This document shows, in pieces, positions 1-12,300 of a DNA stretch of 64,000 nt. Source of the stretch: Acanthaster planci (taxonomy: Eukaryota > Echinodermata > Asteroidea > Valvatida > Acanthasteridae). The position numbers and the translations under genes were made by a program. The notes below the pieces were generated by a model. It was not told the DNA's origin. It saw only the letters and a program-made list of their open reading frames with translations, and did not search any database. The stretch lies in contig NW_019091502.1 of the NCBI RefSeq assembly GCF_001949145.1, forward strand, positions 489,253 through 553,252, in the 5' to 3' direction. Each line of letters begins with the position of its first letter. Position 1 is the stretch's first letter.

Positions 1-490
1 AAATTTTTACCTCCACATTTTGAGAGATGATAGATTAGGGTCTGAAAGGAAAACCTGCAAAGTTTGGTTAAGATCGGATTAGGGAATATTGAATTATGGG
101 ACGGTAAAGTATGAAAAAAAATCCTATGGGAATGTCTCCCAAGTGACTCATTTTTTGTTATTTTTATTTGTACTATTATATTTTAAACCCATTGTCATTC
201 TTTAAGCCTAACAGTTAAGCAGTTATTGACCTGGTGCCTAACATTAGCCAAAAACAATGCTTGGGCATAATGATTCTCCATTAACTTTGATACTAGGACA
301 GTGGCCTAAACTTTAGAAATGATTGGTCGGAATTTTCCAGCCCATTTCCCGGAAAGGAGTTTGCAACGGTCTTTCCCTACAAACAGCAAAAAGCACATTC
401 GAAGAGCACAGTTATTTCTGGACCACACTCCGCTGTGACCACACTTAAAACCAAACGACGGGCTCTTGATCTGAGCGTGCACATTCTTAC

Positions 491-572
491 CTGTTGTAGT
501 CGATAAACCATACGCATCTGCGCACCAAAGCCAAGCGATGATAAAACCGAATCGTTGTAGGCGAATCGCCAT
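491..572 (-). CDS. First coding exon with signal peptide; rest of gene off the left edge
   Basis: An ATG at 572 opens 27 codons starting MAIRLQRFGFIIAWLWCADA, a short basic start, a hydrophobic core (FGFIIAWLW) and a small-residue cleavage region (CADA), which is a standard signal peptide. The exon ends in phase 1 at a strong donor (gtaagaatg, reading leftward from 490). Phase 1 exit after a signal peptide is common for modular extracellular proteins and matches the first exon of the adhesion GPCR at 29446-29524 on the same strand. No downstream exon is in the window, so the protein class is unknown; a tandem receptor gene is an inference. The start could also be the upstream in-frame ATG at 602, but that would place an uncharacteristic leader before the hydrophobic core. 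Confidence 0.6.
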
Positions 573-3500
573 TTTCAGAGTTAGCGTCACCAATAAAATC
601 ACTTGATTTTAAATCATTTGGTAAGAGGGTCCAAATAAGATGGTGAAACGCAAGATGTCACACTATTTTCGACACCGTATCTTTGCACGTCAGAGCAACT
701 GAAGAGTGTCGTCCACTGACGCGTTGACTTTCTTCAGAGTTACGCTCCGCGTGAATGGCGACTAATAAATGGACCTGTTTTAGGAAAGTGGACAATTTAT
801 GCTTTTTGCCTACTAGCGCTGTCGACGTGGGTTGGATTTATCAGTGACCAGTGCTGCATGACGCACTGATTGGTTATTCTGGTATGTGCCCATTTCCCCA
901 TGATAATGTACGTGACAAATTGCCAGGGCAACTGTTCGGTGTTTGGGAAGCTGTTTCGCGTTCTTCAGCATGCTCATAAAAGAACCAATCGACCAACCAC
1001 TGAGCCCGGTTTGCTAATGGCCAAGCTCACTGTCTGCCAAGCCGTCCCCAACCTAGTAATGGGAATCATATCGATTGCAGCGAACGATGACCATGACCAA
1101 TGCAATTACTGAAGTAGATTGAGTTGAAGAAGACACAATTAGTACCAAAGCCCACATATAGTCTGACTTCCAATTTCTTTGAAAATCCCACGAGGACAAT
1201 AGCGTTTTAGTAAACTGGGATCCTATGAAGCAAAAGGAAAACTGGACAGCAATACCAACCACTGTCTTAACCAAGAGTTTGAAGCTTTCATTGTGAGTAA
1301 AACCTCTCTTTCTCGTCTGTCCTTTTGCGTACGCCCTTTGCTTTGTTACCAAATCGTGTTTCTGGGTTCTTCGTGATTATCAAGACCACTCTAGTTCTGA
1401 TTTTCGTCTCGTTTTCTACATCATTTGTCGACCTTTTCAAGCTTTAGAATTCTTTTACTGTAAATTATTGTCACCAAGAGTATAAATGAATAACACAAAC
1501 TTAAATGACGTGAATTTGGATGTTGGGAATTCATGACGACATTTGACAAGCAGTGACACAGTATTTTGTGATAAACTTAATAAACTGACAAACGCGTATA
1601 TTTTGAAATAGGGCTGTTGTGGGGTCTCTGCGCGTGTGCCGTGTGATTGCACATCTGGAGAAGTGTTAGTTTATAATTTGCCGACTCAAAACTTAATACT
1701 GAAACTGTGTGCAAAAGCGGGAACCATCGGTCCAAAGATCTCTCTAGGAATCGTCAGGAAGAATCCATTGTAAACAAGAGATATCATACACTAAACTTAG
1801 CAATCAGATAACCTCTTACCTAGATTTCTAAATACTGTCAAACTTCATTAATAAGAGGTCTCTTGGACTTGACAGATCACCTTGTTACAACAGGAACCTT
1901 GTATTATCAGGAATGAAAACAATGAAAAACAAAGGATTTGGACCCAAGATTTTATGAGCAGAATCTTGTTATAAGCAGAATCTTATATCAACAGTGCTTT
2001 TATTTAACGAGATTCCATTGTATCTGACTGCTAGAGAAGGCTGTTCACCAGAAATTTGAAGACCGAGTCAAATATCTAATGGCGCGCACACCATGAAACC
2101 AAAACGAAACACAAAGAACTTTCTAGCGTAAGCGCAATGTATTTTCTACTCCACAGGCTGTATAAACGCCAGTGGTGATCTTCATTGACCGATAATTTCC
2201 CTGACCCGAAGATTGACACGACAGATAAGAATGAATGAAGTGATGGATTGACTATAACAATCCGAAAAACCTGAGGGATGTTTTCGCGAGTCGTGGTGAA
2301 AAAGAGTCGCCAATATTAAGTACATGTAATAGATTTCCAGTGGGGTCCCAGCTGGATCAAAAGAGGCTCGGAGGCTCGTTCGGCAGTAGGCTAACTGTTC
2401 ATTGTTGGTGCACGAACGACTATGAAATGTAAGCGTTGCAGTTGCATCGCTACCAACAAAATGAGTACTCCCAACCAAAATGGCTTTTTCAACCGATGAA
2501 GCGTGCTCCTCAGGGGTGCCAATAAGCAGGTAATCAGTCAGTCACGTGGGCAAGTTTGGACCCATTAAAAGGGAATCCTGGCTGTAGTCAAAAAGGGGAA
2601 CTATGATGTAAAATGAACGGTTATGCCGTGAGTTAAAAAGCGATGCCGGTAGTGAAAAAAGGATGCGAAGTAATAAGATTATGTTGAATTCTGTCGTAAT
2701 CAAGAAGGAATGCGGTCAAGCGGCAGTTTTCTGAGCGAGTGTAAGCACATCTCCTTCAAGCGAAATTAATCCACCCTTGGTTAATAGCAGGCATGTATGT
2801 TCATGGCGCTCATTACCAAACGGCGCATGCTCAATACATTCACTTAACAGCAGAATAGCAACAGGCTATGTCTGATTTCTGATGAGTGACTGCAAAATGA
2901 GGTGGTATTTTTGTTAATTAATGGATTTCCAGGAAACGGAGTATAAATAATGACATTTTTCATGACAGATGCCAATTACATTCACTGTTTTATTTTTCAG
3001 TAGCATTGATTTTGTGCCCTACTAGACAAAAAGTAATAAAATAACCCCCAAATGTTTTGTTTTTCACCTGAAAAAATTGAGTGTTGCCATATTTGATTAA
3101 TATCTATTAAAAAATAAGTTTCCCGGTAATATAAACGAGATTCATATAAACCAGAAGACTGTCTTAATCGATTGCACTCAATTTTGCTTTTTTTTAATAA
3201 GATTTTGAACCAAACATTCGCGCGAAATCGTGTGAATCTAGACATTTTATATTGGAACTATAGGTCACATATCTCATCTGAAAAATTATGTCCTAATAAA
3301 ACTTAATTCTTCATGTCAGGAATTATTGCTTCGTCAAAGTTTTGAAAAAAAGAGGATACCATAGTACCATACTCTTGTAAGGGCAGACTTTTGAGTGACA
3401 TTCTTGTAGCGGCGAGTCACTGGTCAAGTGCACTGGTCAGTGTCCACAGCAGCGGAAGAAGTGATGTGCAGGAAATGTCACGAACTTAACGATTCTACCT

Positions 3501-6500
3501 TAAGAAATGGCATTAGTACCTACCAAATCTGTACAGTCTAACAGAAAATCATCATTCCCGTGTTGGATAATCATTTTGGTAATAAAAGTGGAAACAAAAC
3601 AGTTTTGAAGTTTCGTGAACCATTGGATCGAAACGATTTTGGGGTGATTCAAAATGACCTAATTATAATACCTATTTAAAATTTTATTCAGTCCATTAAG
3701 GACGAATCTTTGATTTGGTGCTAGATTTTGTCTCAGAAAACTTATTTTTTTTTATGATTATTTGATGAAATTAGTGCAAAATTTTGCATTTTTCGATTTT
3801 TTTCGTTGTTAGAAAAGGTCCGTAAAATCCACTTTTTTTTACTGTTTTGATATTTACTGTTATTTAAAAATCTTACAAATGGAGGAAGATTGTGTGTTGT
3901 TCGTGGTGTTGTGTTTAGATCCTTCCGAAATTTATTTATGCTTTTACACTTTGGTATTTTACGAGGTCAGTCGTTGAAAAATTCCGTGCTATAACGTCGT
4001 CTGCTGGCACAAAAAAAAGAAGTGCGCATGCGCGCTTGTAATGAACGTTGTCTCTAGGGGCATGAACATACAGGTACATGCATGTTGGACTGCAAGTTTC
4101 TCATCGCTACTAACAGAAATCAAGGTGAAGAGACTCATTATATACCTCGTTCACAAATCGTGTCCTCTCAACCTCTTGCCAACATCTCTTGTGGTGGAAG
4201 TACACACATTGCTTTCGGTTATTGCCAGGACCATTAATACTTCACTCACACCTGGTATTTTCCCTACAGACTGGAAAGAGTCTCTTGTGACTCCCATTTC
4301 GAAAAAAAAGCGATAGCCAAAATGTAGAAGTGCTTGAGAACTGTCGGGGTCTGTTAGCAATCTTCCATTTATTTATAAATTAATTAAAACGGTGGTATGT
4401 AACTAGGTTCATGACAGCATGAATATGTATGATCTACATCCCCCATGATGATTAGCACACCAGAAAAGTCCGAGCACGCAAACAACTACATGTATTATTA
4501 AGTCGATAAAAAATGACGTTTTATTTGGAATGAAATTTCAGTGTGTGCAGGTCTTGTTTTTGTAGATGCCACGGAGTGCCACGTTTGGCATTGTTGTTCA
4601 GTCCATTCTCTCAGGTCGTTTTGTATACATAACCTATAAAGAAAGGAAACTGTCAAAAAAAAAAACACTAACGAAACCAAAAAAGAAGAAACGATGGACA
4701 CAACTTTGAACTTCGAAAACCAGGAGTAAAATATAGTGGAATTATTGCTCAATCCCATTATACCTCGTCGAAATTCACCATCTCTCGAAACGGAAACAGT
4801 CCCCCGGAGCCTAGCCCAACGGGGATAACTTCCTTAAAAGCAAATGAAGGCTTTTTCCCTGAGACCCTGAGTTATGGCCAGCCTTGTGCGGAGATAAAAG
4901 GTTTCTTGTTCTGGGATTTGGTTAATTGAAATGCACCTGTTCTCTTGAAAAGGAACTAGGTTGCTTGAGAGAAAATGATGAAGGCCTTGAGTAATAAAAA
5001 CTTAGAATGGAGTTGAAGGTTACGTATAAATTCTGATATCAACAAATAGGTGTAAAGAGCAGGTGAAAGGCAAGGAACAGAATTTAAAAGCTCTCCAAAA
5101 ACCAACTGCCTTGTGGCACGGAGGTACATGTACAGTAAAGTCGATCATTTTATCTGCTTGTAATGGTGCGAAATGTCGTGCAAGAATATTCGGGGTCAGC
5201 TAGGGAAGAACATTGCTTACTCGACAAAAAAGGGAAAAATGACCTCAAACGTTTTGTCGCCAATTAACATTCGTCATGTAAGGAGACGAACGACATGCAG
5301 GGTATAATTTATCGACACAAAGAGAGCGTTCGCCCACACATGCCGTTTTTCTGGGCTTCGCTCTTTCAAAAACAGCGCATTTTTTGTTCACTTTTGTCAT
5401 GGACTGAGGACTCCTGTAGCGTAATAATGAAGTAAAAAGGTATTTCACTAGCAGGTCATCTTAAATCGAATTATTTTTGCCTTTGGATATCTTATAGTGA
5501 ACTCTTAATATCTCGTCATAAAAATGCTGAAGTTTATTAATCCTAGAAAACGAACTAATGGACAATTTTATCACCGACGACCAAGGCTCCAGCTAGGGTG
5601 TCAGCCATCAACCTCGAAGCTGAGCTTGGAAAAGTTACAAATTGACGCTTGTCAATCTTGGCATTCAAGCACACTCTGTGCACGCGTGATGAGCTTGGAC
5701 CCCGAGCAAGTTATTGTCGTGTAGGATAGCTGCTAACAAAGACACTCAATTGGTCGTTGAGTAAGAACTCTGAATATGATGACACTTGTTTTGACCACAG
5801 ATGAAATTTGATATATATCATTATTCTCGTAAGTAGCTTTACCCTGTAAGACTAATATCTGTTTCCAAGGGCAGACTTGGTATGCTATAGCAACATCCAG
5901 ACAATTTCAACCACGTAAGAGCCGCGAGCAGATTTCTTGAAATAGCACGCATCCTTCAGTGACCCAGGGGTGTCATAAAATGTCACGTCAAAAAGGTTTT
6001 GCAGTGATTTAAGATCTCGTCTTCAATGAAATGGTGGCTTATTTCCTGAATGTTATCATGTGTTATAATGCACGTGCGCAACTCTCCAATTTGCACGGTT
6101 TATATTGTAATGTTTTGAGTTGGAAAGTACAAAGATGCACCCGTCGATCTTTTTCTTGAAAGAAGTTTTCAACAATCAAGATGGTCTATTTTTCAACCTT
6201 ATTTGAAGGAAAATACAATGCATGGCTTGCTGTTATCTTTCGGGATGTCTCCAGTCAAATTATTGAGAGAAACCAAAGAAGAGGAAAAGTACGTTAAACT
6301 GAACATTTTCTGTATATTTGCTGCAAAAGCCCGCCTTTGAAGTTCGGGTGGAAATGATGTCCACAAGTTTCTCCTGGCGCTACTCTTTCTCTTCGTTTTA
6401 CTATTTTGCTGTAAACAAAACACACGTTTCTTCGAATAAAGTCGTCAATTTCCCGTCCGCTGTAAAGTGCAGATGAGCCGACTTATAGTGCAATCTGCTT

Positions 6501-8450
6501 TGCCATTGTGAATGCAGTCATGCGCAAGGCCCGACAGGTAAAATCACGGGGGGGTGGTACCAATCAATTACGCCGCGAAACAAATCAGCGAGTGGCAACC
6601 TCTTTTCTGCAAAATAATAATTCTCCTCAGTGAGACAATTTCCATCGAGCAAATTAATTTTGGAGCCTTCCAAGATGGGTAAAAAGCAGTTGATAGGATT
6701 TCACGTAAGTCCCGAAGATGAAAAATAAACACAGGGATATCGCAACCTGTTTACAAGCTTCCCTAGTTCCGTTTTTGTGACTTGAAATTATGAAGAACTT
6801 CGTCTTATTGATCTGCGGCATTTCAATTAGAAAATTCCTTCTTTGTGAGACAGAGATTACAGGACCGTTCCTTGCGGCAATGACAAATTGGAAGTAGATC
6901 CGATTGTGAACAAGACTCGCAACTGGACAGGGCACAATGACCATTGTCTCATGCCCATGGGCATTGTAACCTTTTCATGGCATCTTCCTCCAGCTTAGAG
7001 GTCGGTCAGTCCAAATAAAGAAAATGAAGGAATGCTCAGTTCGAGGGCAGAAGAAAACCTTAACCTTGTACAAGACCGAAATGACATTCTGGATCGATCC
7101 TCCGACAGTTTCAATTCCATTACCAAAAGCAGAAAATTTCATCCAAAACAGAAAATTGATTTTGAGACGGCACATTTGCACTGCAAACCTTATGCCGATC
7201 AAAGTATCAACCCATTTCGCACTGCAAAATTCGGAGTTCATTTTTATAACTTTAGTTTCGAAAAAAATATTTATTGAAAAACTCATAAAGGCTGAAATTT
7301 CCGTCTAAAAGAATCATCAAAACAACTTTACCAGTCTATATGTAGGTCTAATCAGAAAGGACAATGAACAGGAAATCTGAACCTCGTGTACAGACACAGG
7401 AACAAGGCTATGTTAACGTAGTAAACCAGTTACATGTACAGCTAAAGAAAAACGAAAGAACGACGGAACAAGGTTACAAATTCGACAGGCCACACGAGCA
7501 GGCGATTGCACGACCAGCAATTTTTATTTACATCACAGTTCAACCAAGAGAAGCGATATCAACTTGAAGGGAGTTTAATATTGCAGCACCACTGATTGGG
7601 TGCAGCGGACACTGTATGCATTTTTGAAATACAGCAACTCGAAGACTGCATCCCATAATTTGAGACTTGGAAACGCTGCGACATGGTTGATTGGTCTTCC
7701 TTGGTGACAAATGCGCATACTCATTGAGGCAACAGACGAAGTACGTGTAATACAGATGGCCCTGGGAGACTTTTTGAAGGCTTTCCTAATATCATAATGA
7801 TGTGCAGCAACCTGGAAACATCTGACAGACTTACTCGCCGCTTTCTGGTTCAAGTAAGCTAATTTTGTATCAGAACGTTGACAGGAACTGAGTCTACGAG
7901 TGTACTCTACTAGTCTCTTGACGTGCATTTATTGTCTTATTTTTTCCAATCCTGCAGTTATACAAAAACATGTATAAATACAATTTAACTGGAAAAGTTA
8001 ATGTTACACATGCAGTTTTGGGGAAAAACTCACGTTATATTTCATATTTTTAAGAAACAAAGGTTTAACACGAGACTTTATTGAAACTTTACTTTGAAGG
8101 CGCCGTTTGACATAGGTTAGTTACATGTTTACTCACCTTCTTAGAACTTAAACAGATTACCGGTGGCAATCAACACTGTACGCACAAGATGCAAGCTTTT
8201 CAAACTGCACAGGCTCCGTTCTATCTCTTTGTGAGAATATTGGAAGATCTTTCACTTTACTCCTTGAAGTGTGCATCTAAGTTCTACAGTCACTGACACA
8301 AGTCATATCTAACAAATACGAGTCATACCTTCAAATACATCTGGCAAAGACGGCCCCTCAATCATACATCTAAAGTAAACTATTATAGGTCTACTTATTA
8401 ATGCAAAGAATATGAATTTTTCATTCCATGTTTTCATTATGCATATATTT
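573..8450. other. Spacer between two minus-strand genes
   Basis: Apart from the reverse-transcriptase remnant near 4.1-4.4 kb I see no coding exon here. Open frames are short, AT-rich and lack recognisable domains or splice contexts. The right end should contain the 3' UTR of the adhesion GPCR and the left end the promoter of the signal-peptide gene. Confidence 0.5.
4100..4400 (+). mobile_element. Decayed non-LTR retrotransposon fragment (reverse transcriptase)
   Basis: The plus-strand frame reads KSCPLNLLPTSLVVEV, then INTSLTPGIFPTDWKESLVT ending in PISKKKR, which follows the conserved N-terminal fingers region of CR1/L2/Jockey-type reverse transcriptases (K-x-C-x-L-D-P-x-P-T, then S-x-G-x-F-P-x-x-W-K-x-A-x-V-x-P). 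After a stop at 4314 a shifted frame continues with an LEN-type segment (4333 onward), as expected of the next RT block. Upstream and downstream parts are missing. It is a dead 5'-truncated piece; the clade cannot be fixed from about 100 residues. Confidence 0.6.
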
Positions 8451-8452
8451 GT

Positions 8453-8458
8453 TTTATT
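8453..8458 (-). promoter_or_regulatory. Candidate polyadenylation signal of the adhesion GPCR
   Basis: The minus strand has AATAAA about 250 bases beyond the stop codon at 8709. The position is plausible for a short 3' UTR; no other canonical hexamer was noticed between it and the stop. Confidence 0.4.
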
Positions 8459-8708
8459 GAAACCACAAAACACTTAGTCGTCAGTGCAATCGATCATGTT
8501 GAGCAGTTCTTGTTCCAGTATGTTAAACGCACAAATATACGTAGCCTCGTTCTGATCACCACGAGATTGTTCACACAAAACAAGATGGCTGCATGCGTAC
8601 AAGGCAGCTTACGGCCTAGGAATAGGCTGGGTTTTGGTGTTTTTGTAATTAGCTCATTCTGACGAGTTAGCCAAAGGTTTCTGTCCACAATGGCCGTAGC
8701 GACAACTC

Positions 8709-9372
8709 TCAAAACAGACTGTGCTTCTTGCGGCCAACGGTGCCGTTTTCCGAGCTATATATGCTGAAGGGACGGATGACATTCGTCCCGTTGCTGACGT
8801 GTGACATCTGCGAGGTGTAGGAGATGTACCTGCTCTCCTCCCATCGGCTGGTACCATCTCCGGACCAGCTGTTGTACATGTAGATATCTAGGCCTGGACC
8901 GTCCTCCTCCGAGAGCTTGGCCGGGCAATTCCACGCGTCCACGGCAAAGATGTTGGTACGTGCCCGCTCCTGAATCTTGTAGCTCTGGCCACGAACGTTG
9001 CACTCGATGGGAAGGGCCTTCCGCCAGGCCTTGCGGACGTCGGTGGAGCGGGCGCAGAACAGGACGAAGACCAGGAAACCCTGGACAGAGTTGGCGAGGC
9101 AGAAGAGGAGCTGATAGGCGAAGGAGCCGAGGGTGATGGACAGGAAGCCAAAGCCCCAGGATAGACCCAGGAGCACGGATATGCAGACGGCGTTCTGCAA
9201 GCGGCACGTCACCTTCTCCATCTGGGTCTTTTGCTTGTTGACGCTGCCACCCATGTCGTTCTTGATGAAGCTCCGGACAACGAGAACAAAGGTCACAATA
9301 TTGTGGAGAAGTACCACCCCAATGGGTAGTAGGAGCCCATAATACTGGGCGGGGCCATGGTACAGGAAGCAT
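8709..9372 (-). CDS. Adhesion GPCR last exon: TM5-TM7 and cytoplasmic tail
   Basis: Begins after an AG at 9374-9373 and completes the codon for the Leu before CFLYHGPAQYYG, the extracellular-loop-2 Cys that pairs with TM3. TM5 (LLLPIGVVLLHNIVTFVLVV), the loop with RLQNAV, TM6 (LLGLSWGFGFLSI, the family B2 toggle-Trp motif) and TM7 (FCLANSVQGFLVFVLFC) follow. The tail is about 100 residues, rich in Tyr, Ser and acidic residues, and ends SLF, which fits a class I PDZ ligand (S/T-x-hydrophobic). Base composition is clearly more GC-rich than the flanks, as expected of coding DNA. The stop is TAA-type at 8709-8711. Confidence 0.9.
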
Positions 9373-12300
9373 CTACAGAATGAAAGTTCAGAAATACAAC
9401 ATAAACTCAAGAGATACATCCAGCCAAATACCATTCTCCTACGGCGTGATTAGTGAATTTAAAAAACGGTGCAAAACTACAGAGAAAACAAAAAGGTTCA
9501 AGCACGTCGTCACAAGGGAGATTAGTTTAGAAATCAATAATCCCAAAATAATCATCCTAAGAAATCTTATTCTTCGGTCATAACTGTCTTACTTGCCGTT
9601 GACTCTGAAATCAGGAATGATTCCAACAATTCAGTGACATTTTAATAGTGACATGGTACGTGCTGAAGGGATTTATAGGTCAACAATTTATTTCCACAAT
9701 ATCCAACCTCTTTGCATTCGACAGAGGGGTGTGGTGTGCCAAAGACACCAACCCTCCAACACTATAAGAACAATTCTCAAATGCATGTATAATTTGGCTC
9801 CTTTTACTGAGGTTAAGATCTTCTTTGCCGATATTCTGTCACAAATTCATTTGATTTGATTGATGATATACCAGACACAGTTTTCTAATTGCTTTTCTTT
9901 TCTTTTTTTTCTTCACGCATGTCTGATTCAGAAAGAGCTAACAACCTGCCATTTGTTGGATTTAATCTTTCTTAATCTATGTTGCTCTCTGTCTTCGTTT
10001 TCTCAGCTGTACCAGTCAAAGACAGCTTTATAAACAGTTTACAATAGAAAACCTCGAGGTAGGACTTTTTTGCCACCCAGAAAATTTCAAATCCTGTTCA
10101 GACATCCCCTCGGAATTAAAAGTATAAGAACTGGCCTGAACAGCCAAGACCAGATTGGATCGCGGCGTTAATGGTATACTGAGTTATTCTGAGACGGTGT
10201 CTATTATAAACTGTGGAAAGAGGAACGACCCCGTTGCCTGATGACAGAAAAGGCGACCTTTATTTAGTCATAGGGCTGTGACATTATTGCACTTGGAAAT
10301 GTTTACAATTCGCCAAAAAGGCCGTCATTCTCTAATGATTTCCTTGCTTTCCGGTAGTAAAATTGATGGTGGGGTGAGTGTTAGGCCTATGTCTGAAACG
10401 GGAAGTCCATTGGCTCAAGGATAATACAGATGTAACCATATGCAAGCTTGTATACACATTCGTGAAATTTAATGCAAAACTATTTGTCATCAATCAAGGC
10501 TGTTTCGCGCCAACGTGTCAGCAACGTCTTATCTAGCTACGGCTGTTCCATGCATGATTTTGTTACTTACAAATTTTCACTGCGGTAGGTTCCCATAGGA
10601 AACGTAACACCAAATGTGATGGCTACAATAATCAGCGGTGTGCCTACAAAAAGAGGAAAAAGAGAAAGAAATAAGGATGTTTTATTGCAACGCAAGAAAT
10701 CACTATTCATAAATCAAAAAATTAAGCAATGCATGGAGCGTCTAACAAAGTCTTCTGGTCTGGAGGTTGATCTTGATTCATCAAGAACCCCCCCCCACAT
10801 TATTCATTTTTGCCCTAAACTTTAATTCTATTACAAGCGTTTGAACACATATCATCAAGGTGCTACCGTGTAGTATCGATGATGAACGAGCGATTCAATA
10901 TGCACATGTGAATGAATTACAGCAATATTTTCCTCGTGCTTAGACTGTATACGTATACCGAAGTCTCACCCCAGGCGAATACACAAGCCTTCATCATTAA
11001 GCGAGACTCCCGACCCTTGAAGACCGGACAAGGAGCAGGTACATGTTGTGGGCTTCCACACCCATCCAGCACATGGAGGCCAGGGTGAAGTAGTGGATGA
11101 TGGCGGCCACGGCCGTGCAGGCGGCGCCGTTCTCCGTGGCATCTATCCCGGCCAGGAACGCCACGTAGAGGCACAGCAGCGCCGTACACAGGTGCATCAG
11201 GATTTGGCGGGAACGGGTGGCGCGCAAATTTCTGCCGGAAACAACGGGGAAATGTCTCATTCGTTGGAGCGGCCCCAGCTAATATGACTGAATACTTTAA
11301 TAAGGCAAAACGCACACGCTGCGCTTAGCAAAAATGAACAAAGTACCAGATGAGTATAAGGTAATATACGCGGCATTGCTTGGCGTGTTTAATTCTATTG
11401 TTTCTCTAGCAAACAATTTCTTTACTAGGCAAATTTCAAGGATGGATCGAGAACTGAATTTTTAGGGGGGGGGGCCGGAACTCGTCACCTTGAGGGGCCA
11501 AACATTTGGACATTTTTACCCAGTAACCTTTTATAGCCTTTCTGAGGCTACATTTTGGGGGCATTTTACACGCTTTTGAAGAAAGAGACATAAAATCGAC
11601 CAGGAAATTTGCCTTTCTTTCATGATTTTCAAATAAAAGGCTTCCTTTGGGGTGGCCATGCCCTGTTGCCGCCCCCCCCCAAAAAAAAACCGCCCTTTGG
11701 AGATTTTTGTAACTCAGCAAGGAGATGAAACTTGGTCATGTTCAGTAAAGGTGCGTAGCTTATTAAACATGATGTAGTGCTGTGCGTTAAATAATAAGCT
11801 GAACGAAACAACATTGGCAGTGTTCCCGAAAGTGGCTTTTTATACGCTATGAAGTCTCGTTTTACATGTAACGTTTTGTTTGTGAGACTCAGTGTGGACA
11901 AATACGAGTGTTAATGTTCGCCCAAATCACCGTCGCGATGTATCAGGTTCACCGTCATTTATCACAGCGCACCTTAGACCAATTAAAGTCTCTTACCCAA
12001 ATACGATGAACGTGAACAAAGTCAAAGAGACACCCGCTATCGACAGAGCGCATCCAACCGCACTGATGAAATCCAGAACGAACTGCTCGACTAAGGTGAG
12101 GGATTCATCCTTCATGGCCTGTGAAGTCAGAGTCAACCCAAACAAACCAATTCATACTTCAAGTCGACCACCGTATAATGCAACTATTAATCACGGCACT
12201 GGATCTGGAGAAATGGGGGATTTTCAGGAGAAATCGTTTACGGATCACTGAGCCGTATCATAATACCTTCTGGTGTACGAGGAACCCAAGCTCAGTCTGT

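Noticed and set aside
7024-7308. Overlapping 94- and 81-codon frames plus a 103-codon antisense frame
   Set aside because: No family recognised, no splice or start context, and mutual overlap on three frames argues for chance.
8755-9372. Long open frames in other frames over the last GPCR exon (both strands)
   Set aside because: Shadows caused by high GC content; the GPCR frame has seven-TM motifs and correct phase.
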